Assembly (NCBI GenBank): GCA_963978895.1
Contig: OZ022244.1
Span: 20,763,217 to 20,827,216, forward strand
Origin: Erpobdella octoculata
Lineage: Eukaryota > Annelida > Clitellata > Hirudinida > Erpobdellidae
DNA: 64,000 nt
Direction of reading: 5' to 3'
Shown: piece after piece, positions 1 through 12,140 of the stretch
Layout of the letters: each line of letters starts with the position of its first letter
Numbering within the stretch: position 1 is the stretch's first letter
Made by a program: the position numbers and the translations under genes
The notes under the pieces: generated by a model
Databases searched by the model: none
Told to the model about the DNA's origin: nothing
What the model saw: the letters and a program-made list of their open reading frames with translations, nothing else

Positions 1-300
1 AAAAGGAAACGGAAAAACAAGAGAGCACGAAAAAAACAACTGAGAGCGGGAAAGCGAGCGGGAAAGCGAGCGGGAAAGCAAGCGGGAAAGCGAGCGGGAA
101 AGCAAGCGGGAAAGCGAGCGGGAAAGCAAGCGGGAAAGCGAGCGGGAAAGGTAAAGCGACTGGGGTCAGAAAAGCAACCGGGAGCGGGAAAGTGACCGAG
201 AGCAGGAGCGGGAGAGCAAGTGGGGAAGAAAACGGGAGCAAGAGAGACAAACATTAGAAAATCTTTTAAAAAACCCGGGCAACGCCGGGTACCCCGCTAG
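1..300 (+). mobile_element. Helitron 3' part (family Hel-1), non-autonomous
   Basis: The block is purine-rich with a tandem 12-bp theme (GCGGGAAAGCGA) at about 55-150. It ends in a GC hairpin, CCCGGGCAACGCCGGG, followed a few bases later by CTAG at 297-300 and then T, which is the classical Helitron 3' end and target T. The 5' end lies outside the window. Other Hel-1 copies are at 16988-17480, 18819-19134 (minus) and ending at 33378. Confidence 0.8.
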
Positions 301-304
301 TAAA

Positions 305-860
305 ATATTAAAATGAAACCACTAGTAGAAAATAGGAATCGTGGCAACACCAAAATCAAAAATATTCTTTAACGATGCACTCTAGACGACTTATTTAATT
401 AATAAGAGCGTTGCAAAATTTATTTAATCTTTGCATCCAGTTATTCTAAAAATTCGATTCTATGATGCATTAACATCCAAAAACTTTTTAGCATGTTTGA
501 AAGTCTTCAGTTTTTTTGTCAATATTTCTTACCAGAAATATATATAAAGTAGAAACTTTATTTCTAGTAGGCATTCATCAATAAAATTCTTAAACAGTGA
601 TTACCGGATCTCATCAATTTTTTTAGAATATATTTTTTTACTTTCGTCTGAAAACAAAGACCGGACGCTTTTGAACATCATTGGAGTTCTGGAACGATGC
701 GGTAAACCAAGTCATGTAGTTGCACAAAGATGATACGTGTAAAGGCTTTGCAAACGATGCTGGGTAAAGAAACTTTTCGATAATTGTTGCAATCACTGGA
801 CCCTTTTTGGTTTTATACAGAGTAAATAACTACAAATCAGCAGCATTGTTATTTATATTA
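305..860. repeat. Unclassified interspersed repeat, copy 1
   Basis: This segment aligns over its length with 24145-24667; both contain, in order, AATCGTGG, AAATATTCTTTAA, the GTCTGAAAACAA region and GGTTTTATACAGAGTAA. No coding capacity is visible. Its right end (CAGCATTG then TTATTTA) is useful because it represents the uninterrupted form of the site where a Helitron sits in the other copy. Confidence 0.6.
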
Positions 861-861
861 A

Positions 862-1769
862 CGGCAAAAATGTATTTAGTTTCTACTCCAAAAATAAAGA
901 TATGCGTGTTTTACCATTTTTTAAAATTTGGTTTCCAGGACCTCAAATGTGGAGTGGAAAATAAGGTTATTTGGTTTTTAATGTAACTGCTACTTGAAAA
1001 CTGTAGATGCTACAGGAGTAAAAATTAGTATTTGGTTTCTACTCCAGAAATAATGATATACGTGTTTTACCATTTTTTGAAAATTTGGTTTCCAGGACTT
1101 CAAATATGGGGTGGAAAATAGGGTTACTTGGTTTTTAAAGTAACTGCTACTCAAAAACTGTAAATGCTACAAAAGTAAAATTAGTATTTAGTTTCTACTC
1201 TAAAAATAATGATATACGTGTTTCACCATTTTTTGAAAATTTGGTTTCCAGGACCTCAAATGTGAAGTGGAAAAAGGGTTATTTGATTTAAAAATAACTG
1301 CTACTCGAAAACTGTAAATGCTAAAGATGTGAAAATTAGTATTTTGAGGTTTTGTGCCGGTTAAAAGTTGATGAGTTCAGTTTATCATCGGACGGACGGG
1401 CCAAGCCGTTATTTTAAGGTCTTCATACGGCCCTGCCCAAACTTTAAATCAAGGTGGGACGGGCCGAGATTTTTAACCAAGTATATAGACATTTTAGTGA
1501 TTTTAGGGTGTTCAGACGGGCCGGGCTAAACCTGAAGTCAAGGTGGGACGGGCCGAAATTTCTCATCAAGTATATAGAACTTCTAGGCCTGTAAAAACGG
1601 GCCGGGCCCATATTAGACGGGCCGTGCCGGGCCAGGAATTTGGTTTTAGAGACGGGCTGGGCCAAATTGTCGACGGGCTGAGCCGAGACCTAAAAAATTG
1701 TTCCGTGCAGTACTCTACTATGTATGCACGGTTCAAATTCTCTAATTTCATGCGATCGAAATCTGCTAG
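862..1769 (+). mobile_element. Helitron 3' portion (family Hel-2), 5' truncated
   Basis: It has three tandem copies of a unit of about 157 bp (starts near 872, 1030 and 1186, each with TTTAGTTTCTACTCC or a close variant). A GC-rich block with repeated GACGGGCCGGGC motifs follows, then the degenerate 3' end GCGATCGAAATCTGCTAG at 1752-1769. The same order occurs in the complete copy at 14803-16044. No transposition genes are present. Confidence 0.8.
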
Positions 1770-2192
<423 letters not shown>

Positions 2193-2394
2193 CTAGTTGT
2201 TGTGCCCGTCCCAAGGACGGATGTTTTAACATTACGATGAACATTGGATATATTTCATGGATTAATATAAGTTAATTAAATATTTTGTTAATTATTTATT
2301 TATAACATTACAATTAAAATTTAGATATAAATGGAGTCAATTTGAATGCAGAAAAAAATCTGGAAAACGTTTTGTAATTATTTAATAAATTTTC
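2193..2394 (-). mobile_element. Helitron 3' end (family Hel-3), minus strand
   Basis: On the minus strand the sequence ends in a strong hairpin (CCGTCCTTGGGACGG) followed by CTAG at 2196-2193 and a T. This is the 3' terminus of the same family as the plus-strand copy ending at 25904. The body probably continues to the right across the Gypsy fragment to the helicase remnant at 4800-5445, which is on the same strand. Confidence 0.7.
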
Positions 2395-2400
2395 ATAAAG

Positions 2401-4800
2401 TTGGCAGTCACCACACAACCAATATTAGGTGCTGACTTCTTCACACATCACCGTTTACTTGTCGATTGCCGCAATCGTCAATTTCTAGACAGCAAAACGT
2501 CATTCTCTTCAGCCATGGTAACTACATTTAGAGAAATCATCGCCCCAGTATTTGACTGTCCCGTCAACATCCCCCCTGTCATCAAACTATTGGTAGACCG
2601 TCATACTGCCCTAGTCGGCCCTTGGCAGATCACTCACACTTCACCTTCATCAATATGACAGCACACAATTGAACTGATGTCAAACAAGCCAATCTCTTCT
2701 CGTTTTTGACAGCTACCACTTGACAAGTTTGAGGCTGCTAAGCAAGAATTTGCAATATTCTTAAAGGCTGGAATTGTTCGACAGTCTAAAAGTTCCTATT
2801 CCAGTCCACTGCACATGGTCCCCAAGAAAGACAGTCAATGGCGGCCTTGTGGAGACTATCGTAAACTCAACAGTATCACCAAACCTGACAGATATCTGCT
2901 ACCAAGAATTTCTGATGTGACAAGTCGTCTCAGTGGTAAGTCAGTTTTCAGCAAGTTAGATTTGGTAAAGGCATATTAAAACATCCCCATCCATTCTGAC
3001 GATGTTCCAAAGACAGCAGTTATAACCCCTTTTGGATTGTTTGAATTCACTCGTATCCCATTTGGTCTCAGGAATGCAACGCAAACATTTCAAAGATTCA
3101 TGGATGCCATTTTTCAAGATTTACCATTTGTTTGTGTGTACATTGATGATATTTTGGTAGCCTCAAGCAATGACAATGAGCATTTAGACCACCTTAAAGT
3201 AGTTTTTCAGCGACTGGAAGAAAACAATTTGTGGATCAGCATCAATAAGTGTGTATTTGCTTATAGATCTGTAGTGTTCCTAGGACACAACCTATCGTCA
3301 ACTGAAATTTCACCACCTGGAGACAGCACAGCAGCCATTCTTGATTTTCCCCGACCCAAAGATTATGCAGGTTTGCGGCGATTCATTGGCATGATTGGTT
3401 ATTTTGCCCACAAATCTGCCTCCTTGTACACCCTTTTAGGAAGTACAAATCAACAAAACCATCAGTTGACTTGGGAAACTGCCCAATGCAAAGCCTTTGA
3501 GGATATTAAATCAGCTCTTGCAGGTTTGGCTAACCTTCATTACATTAGTAATTCTAGTAGCCTCTACCAACTAGTGGCTGATGCATTTTCAAAAGCCATT
3601 GGTGCAGCCCTTCATCAGGTCATAAGAGGCAAGGCACAACCAATTGAATTTTATTCCAAGAGGTTGTCTAAAACAGAATCAGTATACTCGGCTTTTGACA
3701 GAGAATTTTTGGCGGCATATCTAGCTGTCATTCATTTCAAACACATTATTGAAGGCCAAAAACTTTATATGTTTACAGACCACAAACCCCTCTCCCAAGT
3801 TTTTCTTTCCAACAGAGACCAGAAGAGCCACATGCAACAACAACGCCTCTCTATCTTATCTGAATATGTTACGAAAATGCACCACATCAAAGGAGCTGAG
3901 AACATAGTTGCAGATATAATTTCCAGACCAGTTAGTGCACTGCAACTTGACAATCCAGATCTAGCAAGCATTGCCAAAGCACAGATAGAAAATGCAGAGA
4001 TACAGAAATGCAAGGACACCCTCACATCCCATCAACTATCTGCGGATTTGTCAATTCTTTGCGAAACAACATCCGCTTAACCTCGTCCATACGTTCCCCA
4101 AGCCCAACGACAGTCAGTGTTTAGACATCTTCACAATTTGGCACATCCAGGCATACGTGGATCTACAAATTTGATTGCTAGTAAAACATAGCAAACTATT
4201 TTTGGCCTTAAATGAAGGGGGACATCAAAGAATGGGTCAAAGGCTGCTTGGATTCTCAGAAAGCAAAGATTCATCGTCACAACAAGAACATTCCTGGACG
4301 ACCTATTTATCCATTCAATGCTCGGTTCCAGACAGTCCACATGGACATAGTAGGACCACTGAAACCCTCCAAGACACTTGGTTCTCAGTTCACTTCTGAT
4401 CTGGTCTATGTTGTCACATTCATTGACAGAGCAACACGTTAGTTTGAATGCGCTCCAGTTTCTTCCATTACGGCAACGGCAGTTGCTGAAATATTTCTAA
4501 GTCATTGGATCAGCAGGTTTGGCGTACCATTGTGTCTCACAACAGATCAAGGTCGACAGTTTGAGAGCAATCTTTTCAGTGAGTTATCACATTCTATTGG
4601 TTTCCACCGACTACGTACCACCGCTTATCACCCACAATCCAATAGAATGATAGAGAGGTTTCACCGTATTCTCAAGACAGCACTCTTGTCACGTATTGAA
4701 GAATGGCTTATTGCCCTCCGTGTGGTTTGTTTAGCACGTTGAGTCATTCCTACAGAACATGGCCATTCACCTTTCACAGCCATGACAGGCTCTGACATCT
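2401..4800 (+). pseudogene. Ty3/Gypsy-type pol remnant (RT, RNase H, integrase)
   Basis: This is a dead retrotransposon polyprotein. From left to right it has the end of the protease/RT linker (2401-2658), reverse transcriptase with a YIDD active-site box at 3139-3150, RNase H with TDHKPL around 3775-3790, and integrase. The integrase triad is readable in one frame: Asp at 4344, Asp at 4545, Glu at 4653, so 35 residues separate the last two (DD35E). The reading frame is interrupted by stops near 2656, 2706, 2977, 4078 and 4441 and shifts frame near 4200. The second Cys of the integrase zinc finger is Ser. No gag, primer-binding site or LTR is visible, so it is a truncated copy. It lies between two parts of a minus-strand Helitron and is probably nested in it. 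Confidence 0.9.
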
Positions 4801-5445
4801 TTCTAATGTTTCCTTGTTTGTTGGAGCTAAAATCGCACGTTTTGAAAATTCTTCAATGAGCATGTTTCTCAAATCACTACCGTAAATCTGTTCGATAATA
4901 TTCTCATTTGAAATCATTTGTCGAGGAATCTCAATAGAATTCACAGAAACTCGTGGTATTTAAGGCAAACTTCTAAATCCAACATGGAGAAGCCAGTTGT
5001 TGTGAATATTTTGAGTTCCAATTTGCATGTTAGTTAGCAATTCCAATTTTGTGAACTGTTGCCATAAATTGATATCTCTATGATATCTGTTCATGTTCCT
5101 CTTGCGACGATTGGCAGTTTCTGTCTAAAATTGCCTCCAATAACCATGACTTTACCTTAGAACGGCTTTGAATTCTGCATGATATCACAAAGAACTTTAT
5201 CGATGCAGCGTAATCCATGTTTAGTAAGCATAGTGATTTCATCAATTATGATGATCAAAGCCTGATAAATTATTTGCGCCCCTGGCGAGTTTAGTCTTAC
5301 TGCAGAAACAGAATTCTCGTGAAGTAGAACAGGAAGTTTAAAACCACGGTTCGCCCACCTTTGAATAATTACTTTAAACTTTCATTGTATTTGTACGTTA
5401 TAACTATTAGCCGGGGCAATAAGTGGTAAAAGTGCTGTTGTTCCA
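4800..5445 (-). pseudogene. Helitron PIF1-type helicase remnant
   Basis: Minus-strand translation gives pieces typical of the helicase half of Helitron RepHel proteins: RGFKLPVLLHENS, then IIIDEITMLTKHGL (Walker B, near 5215-5255), then KVMVIGGNFRQ (helicase motif III) and PIVARGT. Stops and frameshifts break it. The Walker A region near 5430-5470 is hard to read. The fragment shares strand with the Hel-3 3' end at 2193, which fits one old Helitron split by the Gypsy fragment. Confidence 0.8.
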
Positions 5446-5994
5446 GCGGTTTTATCAAAACAATTGATTCTTTGATTAATTTATAAAGATGTACATATTT
5501 TCTAAAGAGGTAATGTTAGGGTTATGGTTAGGGTTTAATTTTAATACGGGACTGTCGGTACAGTAGCAATTTTACCGATTGCAACCACGGTGAACCGCCG
5601 GGGCAATAGCAGCGACCTATTTGTATTCTATTGCTAACGTTTCAGCTACCAAAATGTAAGAAAACCCTAAAGCAAAAAATCGTCGTTTGACAGCAGAAAG
5701 AACTCGGCGATGGAGTAAGTTTTTAGAAAGCGAAAAAAGTGAAATCGATAGAAATTGTTTTGTCGTTCGTATGCACTCCGAAACAAATGAAAGAAGAAAG
5801 GACATACTCAAAAATTTTATTAATTTTTTATATTTTGAATTTATTTTACATAATGTAAATTTTTTTTAAGTTATTTAATTATATATATAATTATTTATCC
5901 TTATTATCATATATAAATGAATTTAACATAGATAGAGCGTCACACGAAAACGTCTTACACAGACAAAGGCTATTATATATATATTAATTTTTAT
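5446..5994. other. AT-rich segment left of duplication copy A
   Basis: There is no recognisable gene. A small plus-strand reading frame at 5687-5869 (RRLTAERTRRWSKFLESEKSE) has an Arg/Glu-rich start faintly like the N-terminus of some Helitron proteins, but it is too short to call. TATTATATATATA near 5975 could be an old Helitron 5' terminus. Confidence 0.3.
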
Positions 5995-7106
5995 ATTTGT
6001 CGATATTACTTTCCAATTAAGTCGTAAGTGTCAGCGATCTCACCAGTCTGTATAAATATCAGACGAACACTAGAATTAACCATTGTAACTTCCCACAAAA
6101 GGTATGGGCACATATTTAGTAATAGATTCTTAAAATTTTCTAATTTATTGGATCTTTTAATGTTGCAGGCTGTAAACAAGCTTACATATTGTCAATGTCA
6201 CTGGAGAGACGCTAGAATTAGCCATGGTGATTTTCCGCAAAGCATTTAAGCACATTTAAAGTTAAAGATCACTAAACTTAAGAGTTAAATATTGCAAAAA
6301 TTTCATTTATAATTGCTAAACATTCTTGATTTATTAGATTTAATGATGCTATAAAGAAGCTTCCGTATTGTCACTGTAACTGGAGAAACCGTATTCTTGA
6401 ATTTGAAATATTTATGCTATAATTTATTATAAAATCAGTAGCTTCTAAATTTAATTCTATATAAAATTGTTATAAATTGTTAATCGCCAAGCTCTGTTGA
6501 ATTAATTTCCGTTGACGACAATAAGCAGAAACAATTGCACCATATAATTCTTTTTGAAAATATTATAATATTTTCCACCCTTCAAAACGCAAAAAACAGT
6601 GAATCTTTTAAAAATTAAACTACATACAGTTTTAAATAACTTGAATTAAAAATTTTAAGTAATATAATTACATTTAAAAAATGTTATATTATTACATTTA
6701 AAATATTTTCATATTTCTGAATTTTAATAGCTTCTAATAAAGTAATAAATAAAATAACTTATATAAGTGATTACAAGTCAAATATTTCTATACTTTCTGA
6801 ATTTTAATAAATTCTATTATAGTAATAATTAAAATAATATTCAAATGATTACGCACAAACTTTCAGTGTTTTGTAAAGTTCTGCACAATTATTACACAAT
6901 TAGAGACTCAAATGAAAGAAACTGCTTAACAAGTAATAAATGGGTCAAGATTCTAATTGTCAACCACAAGTAATTGGCACACAAAATGGCCTGAAACCTG
7001 AAAAACAAAACATTTGAAATCAAGAACAGCTTTTAACTAACCGAAGACAAAAGCAAACGTGAAATAACCATAAACCTACAAACACCAAATGTAGTTAAAA
7101 TAACCG
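5995..7106. other. Duplicated AT-rich region downstream of TCAF gene A
   Basis: No gene is visible. It matches 32580-34050 of copy B, which has a Helitron inserted near 32901-33378. It contains two short direct repeats around ATGCTATAA (near 6350 and 6412); the stretch between them is missing in copy B where the Helitron sits. Confidence 0.6.
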
Positions 7107-7112
7107 TTTATT
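7107..7112 (-). terminator. Polyadenylation signal of TCAF gene A
   Basis: AATAAA on the minus strand lies about 45 nt beyond the stop codon (7157-7159). The same hexamer is at the same distance in copy B (34051-34056). Confidence 0.7.
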
Positions 7113-7156
7113 CTGAAAAACAATTAAAGAACGAGAAAAAACCTCATAGACTTGTA

Positions 7157-9292
7157 TTACACGGGTTTAAAAACCAAATTTGGAAACTTTTCTTTAGCTA
7201 GTTTAACTCTGTCTGGCGCTTCTTTAGTTATTTCATCGTTGGGTAAAAATTCAGTAAGTTTCAGAGAAGTCAACTTTTTCAATGCATGGCCTGAAAGAGG
7301 CATTCCCCAGAAAGTAGCAATGGGAGCTAAGTTGTGTTTGCTTTCTTGTGAAAAAATTATAAACCACATATCGATTTTGCCCTGGTCATCTTTTGGTTTC
7401 TCGGGAGGTGTCAACGCTTGGTAGCGACGAAAAACTTTCTTGTAAGTTTCGAATTTGAAAGCGTTGATGAGCTGGGCGTAAAAATAAAGCGCCAATCCCG
7501 GTTCTCGTTTCCATTTATTGAAATCAGCACCACTTTTCAAATAATTCAGGGCACTCGCTGTTTGTTTCTGAAGCCAAGGATGAATCCATGCTTTTATACC
7601 GCAGATGGTCTTCATGCCATAAAGAGTGAAAATGTTTACTGTAACCTCTCCAGTGCCTTGAAATGTCCACTCGTTCTGCTGCATGTTGTGACCAATTTCG
7701 TGAAACAGTCCCCAGAATCCATCTTTTTTAAAATTTGTTGCATTCAGCAAAAAACCCGCATTTTTTGGATCAACAACATCCAAATGAGTAACAATCGGAT
7801 ATCCAGCATGCATGTATCCGGCACTAGGCTGTTCATCTGCAACGATCCACATTCTGCGTTCCTGATTGATATCAGTTCCTCTCAAATCGTGATAAGCTAG
7901 CAATAAATCATCATACAGTTTCAACACATCTGTCGGGTCTTCAAAGGTTCTGATACAAGATGACGGCACAGTGATGGACATGTACCTGCCAGACAGGTCA
8001 GCCCACAGTCCTGGATCATTTCGGCTTTCTTTCCAAGATTTGCCTTTGTTAATCAAGTCAAACGTGGGTGAATGGACAATGTTGTGGACAGTAAATTCAA
8101 TATTACTTTTTGTATTTTTGGGACTCAAGAGATATATTCCACCTCCAAATGGACTTGAAATGTCATATTTTCCTAGAGCCATTATTGTTATTCTATGACA
8201 TAAACGTGGCCACCTGTTAACTTTTGGGCCACCGAGACAATCCGTGTGGGCCCCTACGATGACGGTCCATGCCTTTGAAATGTTTGTCACTTCCATAGTA
8301 ACACAAACAGCTGCAGGAGCGTAGCAAGCTGTAAAATGAAAATCTTCTCTAACTGATGCAAACTGGACAGTTTTGCTCAGCAGCTGAGGAAGTTTATCGA
8401 AATCACCAGGAAAGTATTTTATACCAGGAGCTTTGAAGTTTTTTATTTGTTGCAAATTGGCTCCAAGTAACCAAAAGTCTAAAAGATTCTTTTCATTGAG
8501 ATTTTTACTTTGCAATTTTGTCGAATGACATAGTTTTTTTATTTTCGCATCAGCTGATTTCCAGTGTTTGTCAATTGATGGCCTAAACGATCCAGCTATT
8601 TCAGGAGTTAACTCATTAATACCTGAAAGTAAAGCAACTTTATCTATCAAACCTTCTGGGTTTTCTTCATCGCAAGCAAGGCAACGTTTTATATGTCCAT
8701 CGGCAGCTTTGTTTAATTCAGGTGCAAATCCCTGTCCATGATCTTTTGCCATTTCTTTAGAATACGAAAATCCAGCCTTGTTAAGAAGTTTTCCATACGG
8801 CAGTTCACTGAGGTGCTTAGTAGGATTCAGCTGAAGCCACCCCCATGGAGTCGTAGCATGGATAAATGCACCTCCTTGTCTTATATATTCCTCTAACAAC
8901 TTGGAAGATATTGTTTCTTTTCCTCCAAGACAGAGAACAATGTCGTATGTCTGCAACTCTTTCATAGGAAAACTCGGCTTTGTTTCATCCAATTTTAATA
9001 TTTTTACATCATCAGAAAGCTCTTTATTTGTGACCCAATTTCTAACATTACGATAAAGGGTTGAATTTTTGAACGAACCTTTTGGATCGGCCACTTGTTT
9101 ACCATAAGAGTGATGCGAAAAGGAAAATATGCGACCTCTTCCTAATTCAGCAGCTGCCATGATGATATCTTCTTCGTTCTGACCTGTCAAGATTGGTTCT
9201 GCGTTGTCACCAAACACGATGATCTTTCCAGGCATTCCGATCTTCTCGATAAGATCAACATCAAACAACACATCATCTCGGCAAGACTCCAT
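7157..9292 (-). CDS. TCAF-like protein with M60 (enhancin-like) peptidase domain, paralogue A
   Basis: An intact single-exon reading frame of 711 codons from the first ATG (9290-9292). Two in-frame TTG codons and a TGA lie just upstream, so the ATG is the credible start. The N-terminal part (about residues 1-200) is the Rossmann/amidotransferase-like region of the TCAF family, with ELGRGRIFSFSHHSYG near 50-65. From about residue 300 to 600 is the M60 domain with the zinc motif HEIGH at 531-535 and a following GTGE whose Glu (549) is the expected third ligand. Vertebrate TCAF1/2 (about 920 residues) bind the TRPM8 channel and control its surface delivery; M60 proteins elsewhere are mucin- or glycoprotein-directed metallopeptidases. 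No signal peptide or membrane segment is seen, so a cytosolic protein is likely. Which role applies here is unknown. Family call firm, function not. Confidence 0.92.
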   Translation of the reverse strand: MESCRDDVLFDVDLIEKIGMPGKIIVFGDNAEPILTGQNEEDIIMAAAELGRGRIFSFSHHSYGKQVADPKGSFKNSTLYRNVRNWVTNKELSDDVKILKLDETKPSFPMKELQTYDIVLCLGGKETISSKLLEEYIRQGGAFIHATTPWGWLQLNPTKHLSELPYGKLLNKAGFSYSKEMAKDHGQGFAPELNKAADGHIKRCLACDEENPEGLIDKVALLSGINELTPEIAGSFRPSIDKHWKSADAKIKKLCHSTKLQSKNLNEKNLLDFWLLGANLQQIKNFKAPGIKYFPGDFDKLPQLLSKTVQFASVREDFHFTACYAPAAVCVTMEVTNISKAWTVIVGAHTDCLGGPKVNRWPRLCHRITIMALGKYDISSPFGGGIYLLSPKNTKSNIEFTVHNIVHSPTFDLINKGKSWKESRNDPGLWADLSGRYMSITVPSSCIRTFEDPTDVLKLYDDLLLAYHDLRGTDINQERRMWIVADEQPSAGYMHAGYPIVTHLDVVDPKNAGFLLNATNFKKDGFWGLFHEIGHNMQQNEWTFQGTGEVTVNIFTLYGMKTICGIKAWIHPWLQKQTASALNYLKSGADFNKWKREPGLALYFYAQLINAFKFETYKKVFRRYQALTPPEKPKDDQGKIDMWFIIFSQESKHNLAPIATFWGMPLSGHALKKLTSLKLTEFLPNDEITKEAPDRVKLAKEKFPNLVFKPV

Positions 9293-9690
9293 TAGATGCA
9301 ACAAAAAACACTTTCAAGAGTAGCCGATCGTTTAACTTTGCTACGCAGTTTTTACATAAACCAATAGTCGAACCAATGAAAAACCAATCTTTTTCTCACG
9401 ATATATAGCAAGATTTCTTTAGCTATTAGCTGTTCTTTTATACAAAGTCAAGTCAATTGTTCTTTTGAATCGCACGCAGTTTTCTAGCCTATTATAAGAT
9501 ACAATTCATTGATTCGTTTGAGTACTACAGTTTAATTTTAGCTTGATTTGGCAACATATGACTGGGATTAAACCTTCGCATGAGTCATATTGGCTAGTAA
9601 CATAAACACGTGTTTCAGAAGAAGCGAAGGTAACAGCTGATATCAAGCTCGCTTGATAAGGTCGTCTTCAATCACAATCGATAATTCATG
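9293..9690. promoter_or_regulatory. Upstream region of TCAF gene A
   Basis: This is conserved with 36237-36605 of copy B apart from small indels. A TATATAT box on the minus strand at 9401-9407, about 110 nt before the ATG, is a possible core promoter element. In copy B the same place reads TACATAT. No experimental start is known, so the assignment is tentative. Confidence 0.35.
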
Positions 9691-10440
<750 letters not shown>

Positions 10441-10705
10441 TTTTTAATACAGAAACATTTTAAATAGAGAATTTGACCATATTCTGCGTTCATAAAGCTG
10501 AAATTATTTCAAAAAAATCCAGATGATGTTCAAACACATGTGTTATCAATAAAACATGTCAACCTTCACGTGATCATAAATAACAAATATAACAACAAGT
10601 TTTATGGGATTTTGCTTTGCATCGATTTTTTTATAAATATTCTTCAAAAAATGTATTTATTTATTTATTAAATAAAGTTTACGTTAATGTTGAAAGTCTT
10701 TAGGA

Positions 10706-11690
10706 TAGTGGTTCTCAACTTTTTTTCCCGTGTCCCCCTTTGGACAAACTCGATTTGACCGCAACCCCATACTTTTGCATATAGAAAAACAATAAGTAAA
10801 ATTTAAATGATTTGCATCAAGGTTCTTATTTAATTCATTTAATTCACATAAAATTTAAGTGATTTGCATCAAGGTTCTTATTTAATTCACATAAAATTTA
10901 AGTGATTTGCATCAAGGTTCTTATTTAATTCTTTTGCTGTTGCTTCCCAACGATTAGCTCAGAAAAATAAAACCAATCTTTGACAAAACAATTTGCACAT
11001 CATCACCTGCCTCCAATCAAATACTTTGCTTGGTTTCCACATTTAAAAAAAAACAGAAAAGCTAATCTCACACAAGTAGGCAGTAGCAAAAGGAATGATG
11101 AATGCTAGCATTTTTGGCTTGGTAGCAATTTAAAGAAGCGTGTGAGGCTTTTTACTTCTAACAATTTGATGAGAAACTAGGTAAGAGGCAATCAGGATTA
11201 GTTTATCAATAATTGACCAAAATCCTAGGTGAAGTAAACTTGCTGCAGCGTCACACCGAGCTCTTTTCTGTTTAAGAACGTCAATCGATCCGGAATTGCT
11301 GGAATGCACTTCATTGAAATGCTCTTTTAACTTGTTTGGTTTTAAATTGTCATTTGACAGGACTTTGTCACATAAAAAACAATTCGGTCGTTTGTTATGA
11401 GTCGTATTTGCCAGTGGTAAAAATGAAACCATATTAAACACAGTCTTCTCAATATTTTCGTTTTATGAAACCATTCAGCAGGCAAACAATGTGAAATTAA
11501 AATAAAAGACTTAAAAATACAAGTATTGCCAAAATTAATGATTTTATAAAATTTGTAATTATTCTCCGCAAAAATTAAAATTTGATAGAATATTTGTTTC
11601 AATTTTAAAAGTTTATTTTTTTTAACTTGTATTTTTTGCACCCCCTGATCTAGAACGGCACCCCCCCCCCTCACCGGTTAAGAACACCTG
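10706..11690 (-). mobile_element. hAT element, ZBED5-like, internally deleted (copy A only)
   Basis: The element is flanked by a perfect 8-bp target duplication, CTTTAGGA (10698-10705 and 11691-11698). Copy B shows the uninterrupted site near 37250. Ends are imperfect inverted repeats (TAGTGGTTCTCAAC against CAGGTGTTCTTAACC). It contains only the N-terminal part of a transposase (next entry) and lacks the catalytic core and dimerisation domain, so it cannot move by itself. A unit of about 50 bp (GATTTGCATCAAGGTTCTTA) is present three times at 10808-10935. Confidence 0.9.
11130..11432 (-). pseudogene. hAT transposase N-terminal fragment with BED-type zinc finger
   Basis: From the ATG at 11430-11432 the frame encodes about 100 residues. 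RPNCFLCDKVLSNDNLKPNK then LKEHFNEVHS is a BED-like finger (CxxC ... HxxxxxH) as in ZBED5/SCAND3-type hAT proteins. ASYLVSHQIVRSKKPHT matches the segment that follows the finger in that family. The frame stops where the RNase-H-fold core should begin. Role if expressed: DNA binding only. Confidence 0.75.
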
Positions 11691-11698
11691 CTTTAGGA

Positions 11699-12140
11699 GG
11701 TGGTTAAAAATTGACTACATCTTGTGAAACAACAAAGCATACAATAAAACAAAACTTTAAAAATATTATGACAAGATTTAGCCAATGAAACCAAAGATAA
11801 TATTGAATAAAATGTTTTGTCATACAAAGTCATGAAATTATCCGATTCAATATATTTACCGACATTGTGTCTCTTTGGTAATAGGTGAATGAAATTTAGG
11901 TTAGCGGAACAATGCGCAGGCCCATCATTCAATGAGCGAGATGACAATAAATTGGTTCGACAGTGGTTATAACTGTTTTAACGTTAAAAAATCGATTGTT
12001 TGATAAATGAAGCATTGAGCAATATTTTAACTGCTGAGTTTATGTATAGAAAAAAATAAAAAACCACAAATTTATTTTCAAACAGAAAATCAAAGTTCAG
12101 TTTTGCGAACAAGATTTGGAAAAATAATCAATGAAATTTG
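11699..12140. other. Duplicated sequence, unidentified
   Basis: It matches 37270-37411 plus 41786-42120 of copy B. A minus-strand frame at 11693-11947 (84 codons) and a plus-strand frame at 41941-42132 are not shared as open frames between the copies, so neither is supported as a gene. Confidence 0.4.

Noticed and set aside
2401..4800. Functional retrotransposon or endogenous virus
   Set aside because: Multiple stops, a frameshift, a lost zinc-finger Cys, and no gag, envelope or LTRs.
7152..8198. Plus-strand frames opposite the TCAF genes (also 34138-35778)
   Set aside because: They are antisense shadows of a strongly conserved coding region; no independent protein signal.
7157..9304. TCAF start four codons upstream (TTG)
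   Set aside because: TTG is not a credible start for this eukaryotic gene; the first ATG (9290-9292 and 36234-36236) is used instead.
10808..10935. CRISPR-like array (three repeats with spacers)
   Set aside because: The repeats are directly adjacent tandem copies of about 50 bp in a eukaryotic transposon, with no unique spacers.
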